50,699 nucleotides of DNA from Cyanobium gracile_A. GTDB taxonomy: Bacteria > Cyanobacteriota > Cyanobacteriia > PCC-6307 > Cyanobiaceae. The translations under genes and the position numbers were made by a program. The notes beneath the pieces were generated by a model. The model saw only the letters and a list, made by a program, of their open reading frames with translations. It had not been told where the DNA came from and did no database searches. This document shows, piece by piece, positions 1-7,890 of this stretch. The stretch covers positions 1-50,699 of the forward strand of contig NZ_JAYGHY010000019.1 in the NCBI RefSeq assembly GCF_034931305.1, read 5' to 3'. The first letter of the stretch is position 1. The number at the start of each line of letters is the position of its first letter.

Positions 1-32
1 GCCCTGCTGGCGGCGATCGCCGCCAGCAGGGC
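1..32. repeat. Perfect 32-bp palindrome centred on a HIP1 site
   Basis: Bases 1-32 read the same on both strands, with GGCGATCGCC at 12-21 in the centre. GCGATCGC is the highly iterated palindrome of cyanobacteria. It lies inside the hypF coding sequence. Further GCGATCGC copies are visible near 8842, 10281, 24990, 36246 and 46992. Confidence 0.85.
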
Positions 33-2168
33 GTCCAGCAGCGGTTCCCAGTCGAGCCAGCCCAGGCTCGGCCCCCCGGCGGCGACGCCCCCCGCAACAG
101 CCTCCGGCGGCACCAGGGGCAGGGGCCAGCTCGCAAGCTCACCAGGGGCAGCGGCGGCAGCCCCCTCCAGGCGCAGACCCCCTTCGCCCTCAAAGCTCTG
201 CACCTGCACCAGGCCCAGCAGGGAGGCGACCGCGTCGAACAGCCGACCCACGCTGGTGCTCAGGGGGCTGTTGCAGCCGCTGGCGATGGCCTGCAGCAGC
301 AGCTGGCGCTCAGCGGCCGCGAAGGCGTTCAGGCTGTGGCGGGCGCCGGGGTGCGCCAGGGCCCAGGAGCCGGCGGCGGCCAGCAGCCCCAGGGCCGCTC
401 GGCGCGGTTCGGCCATGGCCCGCTCACCGCCCGGCAGGAAGAAGGGCCTCAGGGCCACCAGTCGCTCGCAGGGGGCGGCGCCGGGCCCGCCCAGCAACAG
501 CAGCTCTCCGCCCCACAGCTGGGAGGTGCCATCGGCACCCGGGGCGTAGCCGAGACCATCCCAGGTGACGGCCAGCAGCGGCAACGGCAGCCCGTGCTCG
601 GCCAGCACCGCCAGGCCGTGGGCCCGGTGGTGCTGCACCGTTCGCCGCGGCCACGGCTGATCGGCGGCGAGTTGGTGGCTGAGGTACCCGGGGTGGGCAT
701 CGCAGGCGATCCGCGTCAGCCGCCCACCCCAGCGCCGCTCGATCGCTGCCAGACCGTCGGCCAGCCGGGAGAGCAGGCGGCCCTCGGCCAGGTCCCCCAG
801 GTGGGGGGCCAGCCACAGCCGCCCGTCCAGCGCCAGGGCCGGCGCACTCTTGAGGTCCCCGCCAAGGGCCACCACCCCCTCCGGCGCCCCGCCTGGAGCC
901 AGCGGCAGGGGTTCGGGGGCATAGCCCCGGGCTCGGCGCAGCAGGGCCGGCCGGCCATCAATCAGCTGCAGCACCGAATCGTCCAGTGGCCGGGCGATGG
1001 CGCGCTCGTGCACCAGGAAGACATCGGTGATCGGTTCGCCAGCCCCGCCCCCCAGCCGCGCCACCGCCTCGGCGGGATCGGTGCAGAGCGGCTCACCGCT
1101 GGGGTTGCCGCTGGTGGCCACCAGGGGCCGGCCGAAGGCGTGCGCCAGCAAATGGTGCAACGGCGACGCCGGCAGCATCGCCCCCAGAGAGGGGCTGCCC
1201 GGGGCCACCCCCGGCAGGGCTTCCGGGCCCCCCAGAAGGCGGCGCAGCAAGACGATCGGGGCGGCGGGTTCCGCCAGCGCCCGCCGCTCCTCAGCATCGA
1301 GGCGGCAGAAGGGGGCCATGGCGCCGGCCTCAGCCACCAGCAGGGCGAAGGGCTTGGCGGGCCGCCGCTTGCGCCGCCGCAGCCGCGCCACCGCCGCGGC
1401 GTTGGTGGCATCCACCAGCAGCTGGAAGCCGCCCACCCCCTGCAGGGCCAGGATCTCCCCGGCGGCGAGACGGCCGCAGCAGGCCCTGATCAGGGCCCCG
1501 GTGCTGCCGTCACCGCCCGGACCCGCCAGGGGCCTGCCGGCGCCATCCCACAGGGCCAGCCGCGGACCGCACTCCGGGCAGGCGATCGTCTCGGCGTGGA
1601 AGCGGCGATCGGCCGGGTCCTCGAACTCCCTGCGGCAGGCCGGGCAGAGCGGGAAGGGGGCCAGGGTGGTGTGGGCCCGGACCCAGGGCTCGGCGGTGGC
1701 GATGCTGAAGCGGGGGCCGCAGTCGCAGCAGCTGATGAAGGGGTAGCCGAAGCGGCGATCGGCGGGATCGGCCAGCTCGGCCAGGCAGGCGCCGCAGGGG
1801 GCCCGATCGGCCACCAGGGCCGCCGCCACCAGATCGATGCCGAGGCGCTCCGCCCCCCCATCCAGGATCCGGACCCCCGCCGGGGGCGCCCCGGATGGCC
1901 GTGTCGGCGCCGGCAGCCAGAGCGGATCCAACCGCTCCAGTCGGGCCCCGGGGGGCAGCTGACACGGCAGGCGTCGCAGGAACGCCTCCAGGGCATGGCG
2001 CTCCCCCTCCAGCTGCAGCCGCACCAGGCCAGGGCCGTTCTGCACCTCCCCACTGAGGGCCAGGTCGGAAGCCAGCCGGTGCACCAGGGGCCGGAAACCC
2101 ACCCCCTGGACCACCCCACGGCACGCGAGCTGCAGCCGGGCCCGTCCGGCCCCAGGCGGCCCGCTCAC
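1..2168 (-). CDS. hypF: HypF carbamoyltransferase, hydrogenase maturation (partial, 3' end outside window)
   Basis: HypF makes the thiocarbamate that becomes the cyanide ligands of the [NiFe] active site, using carbamoyl phosphate and ATP, and passes it to HypE. About 722 codons are visible. An N-terminal acylphosphatase domain carries CRGVVQGVGFRP at residues 16-27. Two C-x2-C pairs of zinc-finger type follow at roughly 120-190, then a YrdC-like middle part and a Kae1-like C-terminal part with HHRAHG. The start is GTG at 2168, sharing GTGA with the hypB stop, so the two are translationally coupled. The frame is still open at base 1; the family is usually 750-800 residues, so only a short tail is missing. 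Family assignment is firm. Confidence 0.93.
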   Translation of the reverse strand, partial: MSGPPGAGRARLQLACRGVVQGVGFRPLVHRLASDLALSGEVQNGPGLVRLQLEGERHALEAFLRRLPCQLPPGARLERLDPLWLPAPTRPSGAPPAGVRILDGGAERLGIDLVAAALVADRAPCGACLAELADPADRRFGYPFISCCDCGPRFSIATAEPWVRAHTTLAPFPLCPACRREFEDPADRRFHAETIACPECGPRLALWDGAGRPLAGPGGDGSTGALIRACCGRLAAGEILALQGVGGFQLLVDATNAAAVARLRRRKRRPAKPFALLVAEAGAMAPFCRLDAEERRALAEPAAPIVLLRRLLGGPEALPGVAPGSPSLGAMLPASPLHHLLAHAFGRPLVATSGNPSGEPLCTDPAEAVARLGGGAGEPITDVFLVHERAIARPLDDSVLQLIDGRPALLRRARGYAPEPLPLAPGGAPEGVVALGGDLKSAPALALDGRLWLAPHLGDLAEGRLLSRLADGLAAIERRWGGRLTRIACDAHPGYLSHQLAADQPWPRRTVQHHRAHGLAVLAEHGLPLPLLAVTWDGLGYAPGADGTSQLWGGELLLLGGPGAAPCERLVALRPFFLPGGERAMAEPRRAALGLLAAAGSWALAHPGARHSLNAFAAAERQLLLQAIASGCNSPLSTSVGRLFDAVASLLGLVQVQSFEGEGGLRLEGAAAAAPGELASWPLPLVPPEAVAGGVAAGGPSLGWLDWEPLLDALLAAIAASR

Positions 2169-2905
2169 CCGGCGACGGGCACCCGCTCCAGGCCGAGGGC
2201 CGCCAGCAGTGCGGCGATGCCCTCACCGGTGCGGGCGGAGACCTCCACGATCCGGGCCTGGGGGGCCACCCGGGCCACGTTGCGGCGGGCCTGGGGAGCC
2301 TCGAAGCCGCAGGCCTCAGCCAGGTCGACCTTGCTGATCACCACCACATCAGCGGAATGGAACGTGGCCGGGTACTTGAGCGGCTTGTCCTCCCCTTCGG
2401 TGACCGACAGCAGCACCACCCGCAGGCTTTCGCCCAGGTCGAAGGCGGCCGGGCAGACCAGATTGCCCACGTTCTCGATCACCAGCAGTTCCAGGCCAGC
2501 CAGGGGATGGCCGAGGTGGTCGAGCTCATGCAAGGCCCGGTGCACCATCGCCGCCTCCAGGTGGCAGGCCTGGCCAGTGGTGATCTGCAGGGCCGGCACC
2601 CCGGCGGCCCGCAGGCGACGGGCGTCGTTGTCGGTGGCCAGATCCCCCACGATCACCGCCATCGGATGGCGTGCCGCAGGCAGGGCCGGGGCCAGCTCCA
2701 GGGCCAGCCGCTCCAGCAGGGCGGTCTTGCCGGAGCCGGGGGAAGACAGCAGATTGATCACCCGGACGCCAGCGGCGGCGAAATGCTCCCGGTTGGCCGC
2801 CGCCTCGGCGTCGTTATGGAGGAGCAGGCGCTGGCCCAGCTCCAGGTGCCGGGGGGATTCGGTGGCGGCGGCCACCGGCTGGCCGCAATTGCAGTCGAGA
2901 CACAT
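2165..2905 (-). CDS. hypB: HypB GTPase, nickel insertion for hydrogenase
   Basis: HypB is the GTPase that works with HypA to load nickel into the hydrogenase large subunit. The protein of 246 residues starts MCLDCNCG, the N-terminal C-x2-C-x-C nickel site known from E. coli HypB (MCTTCGC). GSGKT of the G1 loop is at 57-61, a switch-region histidine/cysteine motif (QACHLE) is in the middle, and SKVDL is the G4 element. There is no histidine-rich stretch, so no nickel-storage function is indicated. The ATG at 2905 is preferred over a TTG at 2926 because it places the metal motif at the N-terminus. It overlaps hypF and is separated from hypA by an outer-membrane protein gene. Confidence 0.93.
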   Translation of the reverse strand: MCLDCNCGQPVAAATESPRHLELGQRLLLHNDAEAAANREHFAAAGVRVINLLSSPGSGKTALLERLALELAPALPAARHPMAVIVGDLATDNDARRLRAAGVPALQITTGQACHLEAAMVHRALHELDHLGHPLAGLELLVIENVGNLVCPAAFDLGESLRVVLLSVTEGEDKPLKYPATFHSADVVVISKVDLAEACGFEAPQARRNVARVAPQARIVEVSARTGEGIAALLAALGLERVPVAG

Positions 2906-2940
2906 CGCAGGATCGACCCCAGACAAGAGAGCGGCACGGA

Positions 2941-2957
2941 AAAGCCCCGCCGGGGCC
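2941..2957 (-). terminator. Rho-independent terminator after the outer-membrane protein gene
   Basis: On the minus strand GCCCC-GGC-GGGGC is followed by TTTT. It sits 69 bases past the stop of the outer-membrane protein gene and 36 bases before hypB. It suggests that the barrel gene is a separate transcript and that hypB-hypF need their own start or read-through. Confidence 0.6.
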
Positions 2958-3025
2958 CGGCCTGGCCCGAAGGCTAGGCACGGAGCTCCGACGGGGCCCT
3001 GATGGCCACCGGGACCATCCGGTGT

Positions 3026-4075
3026 TCACCAAAGACCGCGGATCGGCGCGGGGGCCGGTTCAGGCTGGGGCATCGGCATGGGTGCCGGCTGCATGATCGG
3101 TTCCGGCTCCGGGGTGGGAGCAGGTGCTGCCGCGACAGGGCGGGCGCCGAAGCGGTAGCGGAAGCCGATCTTGCCGCCGAAGCTGTTGAAAGCGTCGAAG
3201 GTCACGTTGTCGGAGGAATACCCACCAGCGCCCTGATAGACGCCCTCAAGGTAAACATCGGAGTTGTAGCTCATGGCGTAGCTGACGCCCACCTTGGCCT
3301 GCCAACCGAACAGCCCCTTGTTGACACTGCTGGTGGGGAAGCCGTTGAGGCTGAAGCTCGGGGTGCTGAGGTTGGTGTACCCGATGCCACCGCCGATGTA
3401 GGGCGTCCAGCGGCTGTTGGTCTCGATGTCGTAGTAGAGGCTGGCCAGCACATCATTCTTGTTGATGATGCCGGAGACATTGTTGGTGAAGGGAACGATG
3501 CCGAAGGCACCGAAGCCGATCGGGTTGGTGGCACCAACGGCGTTCAGGCTGGCCCGGCTGTAGCCGTAGGTGAGCTCAGCCCGCAGGGCACCGAAGTCGT
3601 AACCAACGCCGACGTCACCGGAGAAGCCACCGCCCAGGTCGAGCTTGGTGGAGTTGTTGTTGCCGAAGTTGAACAGCAGTGGTGTGAAGAAGGGTGAAAC
3701 CAGCGTGCCGTTGCTGTTGACCGTCTGATCACTGGGGGTCTGGGCGCCAGCACCGATGGTGAGATACCAGCCCTTGGCGGAGTAGGCCTCTTTCACCACC
3801 GGCAGGGGATAGGTCTGGGCGATGAGGGTGGCCTCCGGCGCGACCTGGGGAGCCAGGCTTGCGCCGGGGGCTGGAGCGTCACTGGGGCCGGCTTCCGTGA
3901 ACCCGGGAAGGCTTGCCGACGTTTCCAATGCCACAGGATTGGTCACCGGCTCGGTGCGCTCGCCAGCGGACCTGACCTCCGCCAGGGCGGGACCGCCCAG
4001 GAGAAGACCGCCCGTTGCAGCGATTCCCACTCCGCGGAGAAACGTCCGATTGAATGTCCTCGTGAAATAAGTCAT
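3026..4075 (-). CDS. Outer-membrane beta-barrel protein (OmpA/opacity type)
   Basis: A 349-residue exported protein. The N-terminus has basic residues, then a hydrophobic stretch ending GGPALA, a signal peptidase I site near residue 32. Residues ~95-310 alternate polar and aromatic strands with GVGYDFGALRAELTYGYS and a closing GGKIGFRYRFG strand, typical of the 8-stranded opacity/OMP_b-brl family. The C-terminus is an unusual proline/methionine/glutamate-rich tail of about 40 residues (repeats like PEPEP, PMPMPQP). The ATG at 4075 is chosen over one at 4099 because GAGGAA lies ~9 bases upstream. The gene interrupts the maturation genes between hypA and hypB and has its own terminator. Ligand and role are unknown. 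Confidence 0.8.
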   Translation of the reverse strand: MTYFTRTFNRTFLRGVGIAATGGLLLGGPALAEVRSAGERTEPVTNPVALETSASLPGFTEAGPSDAPAPGASLAPQVAPEATLIAQTYPLPVVKEAYSAKGWYLTIGAGAQTPSDQTVNSNGTLVSPFFTPLLFNFGNNNSTKLDLGGGFSGDVGVGYDFGALRAELTYGYSRASLNAVGATNPIGFGAFGIVPFTNNVSGIINKNDVLASLYYDIETNSRWTPYIGGGIGYTNLSTPSFSLNGFPTSSVNKGLFGWQAKVGVSYAMSYNSDVYLEGVYQGAGGYSSDNVTFDAFNSFGGKIGFRYRFGARPVAAAPAPTPEPEPIMQPAPMPMPQPEPAPAPIRGLW

Positions 4076-4353
4076 GGGGGTTGCGTTCCTCTCACTCATT
4101 TACAAATAAACCCACGCCATGGTCGAAATGTCAGGTCATGGACAGCATCAGGCCTGGCACAGAGTGCAAAAAAAGAAAACTTGCGCAAGATTTCAGTTCA
4201 TGCCTGAAAGTGGCTACATTTTGGCTGCGAGCGCATAATAGAGAATATTTTTTCTAGTCCTGATCGGGATAACCGCCGACCTTGGGCTGGGGCCGCGAGG
4301 TCCACATCGGCATGGCGATTCCGGGGGTGCAAGGCAGCCAGGCCCGCACGGGC
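4076..4353. other. Intergenic region between hypA and the outer-membrane protein gene
   Basis: AT-rich compared with its surroundings (4130-4260), with A- and T-runs and a CTTGCGCAAG palindrome near 4180. It should hold the promoter of the outer-membrane protein gene (minus strand), but no convincing -35/-10 pair was found. A GCCCG-TG-CGGGC hairpin directly follows the hypA stop, without a U-tract. A tiny open frame (GTG near 4348, ~31 codons) is not called. Confidence 0.5.
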
Positions 4354-4695
4354 TCAGTCGAGCTCCAGGGAGGCCAGCTGCAGTTCCCGGCCCCGCAGCA
4401 GCTCCCGGCTGATGCGGCCGCAGAGCGGGCAGTCGCAGCAGCCATCGCGCGCCGGAAACGGCTGACCGCAGGCGGCGCAGAAACACGCGGCGGCCACCGC
4501 CTCGATCACCAGCCGGGAACCGGCGGCGATCGTGTCCGCCATCACCACCGTGTGGGCCAGGCGCAGGGCCTCAATCTCCACCCCCGCCAGGCTGCCCACC
4601 CGCAGCGTGATGGCCGTGATGCGGCGGGCCCCATGCAGGGCGGCCTGCTCCAGGGCCTGCTGCCGCACCGCGTCCATCAGGCTGAGTTCATGCAC
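4354..4695 (-). CDS. hypA: HypA nickel metallochaperone
   Basis: HypA binds nickel through its N-terminal Met-His-Glu and hands it to the hydrogenase large subunit with HypB. The 113-residue product begins with a GTG start followed by HELSLMDAV, the conserved N-terminus; choosing any later ATG would remove the nickel ligand. The zinc site near the C-terminus is made of two C-x2-C pairs (CAAC at ~75 and CPLC ~18 residues later). The start overlaps the hoxW stop by 8 bases, so it is cotranscribed with the structural genes. Confidence 0.93.
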   Translation of the reverse strand: MHELSLMDAVRQQALEQAALHGARRITAITLRVGSLAGVEIEALRLAHTVVMADTIAAGSRLVIEAVAAACFCAACGQPFPARDGCCDCPLCGRISRELLRGRELQLASLELD

Positions 4696-5131
4696 GGGGC
4701 GCCGCAGCCCCCTGCAACCAGCCCCGCAGCAACCGGCGCGCCTGCGGCAACTGGCGCCGCAGCTGCGGCGAAAAGTGATCGCCCCAGGAGAAGTCGAAGG
4801 CCGGCACCAGCAGCTCGTGGGCCGGCACACAACGCTCGAACAGCTGCTCTGCCAGGGCCAGCAACCGGGCGGGCGCCACCCGGTGCGTGTCCCGCTCCCA
4901 GCCGTCGCTGGCCAGCAGGGGCCGCAGCAGGCAGCGGCTCCGGGGTGGCGCCAGCCAGGCATCGACGATCAGCAGCCGATCGGCCGCTGCCACCGTCTCG
5001 GCCAACTCGGGGGTGAGCTGGTGGCGCTGCAGACCCAGACCCTCCACCAGGTGCCAGCCCACCCCGTCATCACCCCGCAGGGGGTTGCCGATGCCGATCA
5101 GCAGCGCCCCCTCGACGCCAGGACCGCTCAT
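4688..5131 (-). CDS. hoxW: HoxW hydrogenase maturation protease
   Basis: A 147-residue endopeptidase of the HycI/HoxW family, which removes the C-terminal extension of the large subunit after nickel insertion. GIGNPLRGDDGVG at residues 13-25 is the family signature, with Asp21/22 positioned as the first metal ligand; IVDA follows at ~55. Its substrate should be HoxH, encoded immediately upstream: the two genes share ATGA. The downstream hypA overlaps it by 8 bases. The clear neighbour relation makes HoxW more likely than a protease for an uptake hydrogenase. Confidence 0.9.
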   Translation of the reverse strand: MSGPGVEGALLIGIGNPLRGDDGVGWHLVEGLGLQRHQLTPELAETVAAADRLLIVDAWLAPPRSRCLLRPLLASDGWERDTHRVAPARLLALAEQLFERCVPAHELLVPAFDFSWGDHFSPQLRRQLPQARRLLRGWLQGAAAPRA

Positions 5132-6570
5132 CCCCGCAGGCGTTCGGCCAGCACGGTGCCATCGGCGGCCAGCAACTGCAGCCGCAGCGGCATCTGGCCG
5201 GCGGCATGGGTGGAGCAGGAGAGGCAGGGGTCGAAGCAGCGGATGCCCGCCTCCACCCGGTTGAGCATCGCCTCGGGGATCTCGGCGCCGGCGGGCACCG
5301 GATCGGGGATGTACGCCTGGGCGATCTGGTGCACGGTGCGGTTCATCGCCAGGTTGTTCTGGCCGGTGGCGATGATCAGGTTGACGCTGGTGAGCAGGCC
5401 GTCGTCATCCACCTTGTAGTGGTGGAAGAGGGTGCCCCGGGGCGCCTCGCTCACCCCCACCGCCTCGTTGCGGTTGAGGGAGGCGCGCAGACGGATGCGG
5501 CCGTGCATCAGGTCGGGATCGTTCACCAGGATTTCGATCGCCTCCAGGCAGGCGACGATCTCCACCAGCCGGGCGTGGTGATAGGCGAAGCTCGAAGTGG
5601 CGGTCTGGCCGCTGCGCTGGCGCAGCTCCGCCAGCTCCCGGTCGGCCCAGGGGGTGCCGATGCTGTCGCAGACGTTGAGCCGGGCCAGGGGGCCCACCCG
5701 GTAGATGCCGTCTGGATAGCCGAGGGGCTTGTAGTAGGGGAACTTGAGGTAGCTCCAGGGTTCCACCGCCTCGCCGAGGAACGCGGCGTAGTCGTCCTCG
5801 CTGAGCTGGTCGGCCACGATCGCCCCATTCGCATCGCGGAAGCGGATGCCGCCGTCGATGTGCTCCCAGAGCCCCTTGGGGGTCACCAGGCCCATGAACA
5901 GGCTGGGGAAATCGCCGAAGACGCGCTGCTCCTTCTGCAGGGGGCCGTCGAGGAGCTTTTTGTACAACTCCAGCGCCAGGGTCACGGTGGCGCGGGCCTC
6001 TGGCAGGCGGTCCAGGATCCAGTCCTTGGCCTCCTGGCTCAGGGGGGTGCGCACACCGCCGGGCACCGCCCAGGTGGAGTGGATCTTGCGGCCGCCCAGC
6101 AGCTCCAGGATCTGCTGGCCGAACTGGCGCAGGCGGATGCCGGCGCGGGCCAGATCGGGGTCGGCGGCCATCAGGCCGAAGACGTTGCGCTTGGCCGGAT
6201 CGCTCTCCCAGCCCAGCAGGAAATCGGGGCTGCTGAGGTGAAAGAAGGAGAGCGCGTGCGACTGGGTGAGCTGGGCCAGGTTGAGCAGCCGCCGCAATTT
6301 GTCGGCCGCCGGGGGGATCGCAAGGGCCAGCAGCTTGTCGCCGGTCTTGGCGGCCGCCAGCAGATGACTCACCGGGCAGATGCCGCAGATGCGGGCCGTG
6401 ATGCCGGCCATCTCGGTGAAGGGCCGACCCTCGCAGAACTTTTCGAAGCCCCGGTACTCCACCACGTGGAAGCGGGTGTCGGTGAGGTGGCCGGCCTCGT
6501 CGAGGTGGAGGGTGATCTTGGCGTGGCCCTCGATGCGGGTCACAGGGTCGATGATGACGGTGCGGGTCAT
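5128..6570 (-). CDS. hoxH: HoxH, [NiFe] large subunit of bidirectional hydrogenase
   Basis: Catalytic subunit carrying the Ni-Fe(CN)2CO centre that interconverts H2 and protons. It has 480 residues from the ATG at 6570, which is preceded by GAGGA and gives the family N-terminus MTRTVIIDPVTRIEGH. The N-terminal CGIC at 62-65 and the C-terminal DPCLSC (C449, C452) supply the four cysteine ligands. H455 ends the mature protein; 25 further residues form the tail HoxW would remove. It follows hoxY by 10 bases and overlaps hoxW. A longer start at 6627 would run into hoxY and is rejected. Confidence 0.96.
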   Translation of the reverse strand: MTRTVIIDPVTRIEGHAKITLHLDEAGHLTDTRFHVVEYRGFEKFCEGRPFTEMAGITARICGICPVSHLLAAAKTGDKLLALAIPPAADKLRRLLNLAQLTQSHALSFFHLSSPDFLLGWESDPAKRNVFGLMAADPDLARAGIRLRQFGQQILELLGGRKIHSTWAVPGGVRTPLSQEAKDWILDRLPEARATVTLALELYKKLLDGPLQKEQRVFGDFPSLFMGLVTPKGLWEHIDGGIRFRDANGAIVADQLSEDDYAAFLGEAVEPWSYLKFPYYKPLGYPDGIYRVGPLARLNVCDSIGTPWADRELAELRQRSGQTATSSFAYHHARLVEIVACLEAIEILVNDPDLMHGRIRLRASLNRNEAVGVSEAPRGTLFHHYKVDDDGLLTSVNLIIATGQNNLAMNRTVHQIAQAYIPDPVPAGAEIPEAMLNRVEAGIRCFDPCLSCSTHAAGQMPLRLQLLAADGTVLAERLRG

Positions 6571-6580
6571 GGCGTTGTCC

Positions 6581-7159
6581 TCATCCGAACCGCAGCATGG
6601 CGGACCCTTCCTGCACCGGCCGCTCACCGGCCAGCAACGGTGTGATCGCCTCGCGGATGCGCTCGGCGGAGGGGGGGCAGCCCGGCAGGTAGAGGTCGAC
6701 AGGAATCACCTCGTGCAGGGGCAGCACCCGGGGCAGCAGCTCGGGCACGATGCCGGGGGCGAAGGGCAGCTGGCCCGTGGCATCGGCCAGCTCCAGGTAG
6801 CCGCGTTCCAGCACAGCCTTGGCGCTGTCGTGGCCGCCATCGAGCAGGTTGCGCAGGCCGGGCACATTGGCTGTGACGGCGCAGTCGCCGAAGGAGATCA
6901 CCAGAGCCGTGCGCTCGCGCACCTGCAGGGCCAGTTCGAGGTTGTCGACATTGGCCACCGCCCCCTCCACCAGGGCGATGTCGACGTTCTCGGGGTAGAT
7001 CTTGACGTCGGTGCCGACCGGCGAGAACACCACATCCACCTTCTCGGCCAGATCGAAGAGGAACTCGTCGAGATCCAGGAACGACATGTGGCAGCCGGAG
7101 CAGCCCGCCAGCCAGACGGTGGCGAGGCGGAGCTTGGCGGCGGGGGGGGAGGGAGTCAT
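6581..7159 (-). CDS. hoxY: HoxY, small subunit of bidirectional hydrogenase
   Basis: A 192-residue iron-sulfur subunit that carries electrons between HoxH and the diaphorase part. LAGCSGCHMSFLD near residue 20 supplies C-x2-C. GDCA in the middle and LPGCPPS near the C-terminus supply the remaining cysteines of one proximal [4Fe-4S] cluster. The short length, without the medial and distal cluster domains of uptake hydrogenases, is typical of HoxY. The start at 7159 lies 11 bases after the hoxU stop, and hoxH begins 10 bases downstream. Confidence 0.95.
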   Translation of the reverse strand: MTPSPPAAKLRLATVWLAGCSGCHMSFLDLDEFLFDLAEKVDVVFSPVGTDVKIYPENVDIALVEGAVANVDNLELALQVRERTALVISFGDCAVTANVPGLRNLLDGGHDSAKAVLERGYLELADATGQLPFAPGIVPELLPRVLPLHEVIPVDLYLPGCPPSAERIREAITPLLAGERPVQEGSAMLRFG

Positions 7160-7170
7160 GGGGTGGGGGG

Positions 7171-7890
7171 TCACTGGTTGTGCCAGCGGCGCTGTTCGCG
7201 GGCAGTGCGCAACAGGGCGGGCAGGGTGGTGTTGGGCTGCTTCTCGGCGGTGGTGTCGCTGTTGCGGAACAGGGCGCCGGTGGGGCACACATCGACGCAT
7301 TTGCCGCAGGAGGTGCAGGCCTGCACCTGGCCCCAGGGCTCATCCAGGCCGGCGACGATGTGGCACTGGCCGCCACGGCTGCCGATGTCCCACACATGGG
7401 CCCCTTCGATCTCGTCGCACACCCGCACGCAGCGGGTGCAGAGGATGCAGCGGTTGTGGTCGAGGGTGAACTGGGGGTGGGAGGCGTCCACCGGCCGCTG
7501 CGGGTACTGGTAAGGGAAACGGGAGTGGTCCATGCCCACGGTCACGGCCATGTCCTGCAGCTCGCAGTGGGTGTTGGCCACGCAGACGGCGCAGACGTGG
7601 TTGCCCTCGGCGAAGAACAGCTCCACCGTCATGCGCCGGTACTCCCGCAGCTGGGGGGTGTGGGTGTGCACCACCATGCCCTCGGCGGCGGCGGTGCTGC
7701 AGGCGGGCAGCAGCTTGTTCGAACCCTCCACCTCCACCAGGCACAGCCGGCAGGAGGACACCGGGGTGAGGCCTTCGAGGTGACACAGGGTGGGGACGTT
7801 GGCCTCCGCCGCCCGGGTGGCGTCCAGCAGGCTGGCCCCCGCCGGCACCGCCACGTCCTGGCCGTTGACGTTGAGGGTGACGACGCTCAT
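7171..7890 (-). CDS. hoxU: HoxU, diaphorase iron-sulfur subunit
   Basis: A 239-residue electron-transfer subunit homologous to the N-terminal part of complex I NuoG. It has an N-terminal [2Fe-2S] ferredoxin fold (CHLEG...CRLC...C), then a His-Cys3 motif (HVCAVCVANTHC), then two ferredoxin-type four-cysteine sets (CILCTRCVRVC and CTSCGKCVDVC). It links the HoxF flavin to HoxY. Its start shares ATGA with the hoxF stop. Longer upstream in-frame extensions lie inside hoxF and are not used. Confidence 0.95.
   Translation of the reverse strand: MSVVTLNVNGQDVAVPAGASLLDATRAAEANVPTLCHLEGLTPVSSCRLCLVEVEGSNKLLPACSTAAAEGMVVHTHTPQLREYRRMTVELFFAEGNHVCAVCVANTHCELQDMAVTVGMDHSRFPYQYPQRPVDASHPQFTLDHNRCILCTRCVRVCDEIEGAHVWDIGSRGGQCHIVAGLDEPWGQVQACTSCGKCVDVCPTGALFRNSDTTAEKQPNTTLPALLRTAREQRRWHNQ

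Noticed and set aside
336..3002. 888-codon open frame on the plus strand
   Set aside because: It lies opposite hypF and hypB, which have clear family motifs. The translation is Pro/Gly/Arg/Gln-rich without any domain; it is a GC-rich shadow frame.
4260..4348. Short frame of ~31 codons directly after hypA, with MPMWTSRPQPKVGGYP-like ending
   Set aside because: It looks faintly protein-like and starts at a GTG near the hypA stop, but there is no independent ribosome site or recognised family.
5206..6645. 479-codon plus-strand frame opposite hoxH
   Set aside because: A shadow of hoxH with repetitive Gly/Val/Glu-rich sequence and no family features.
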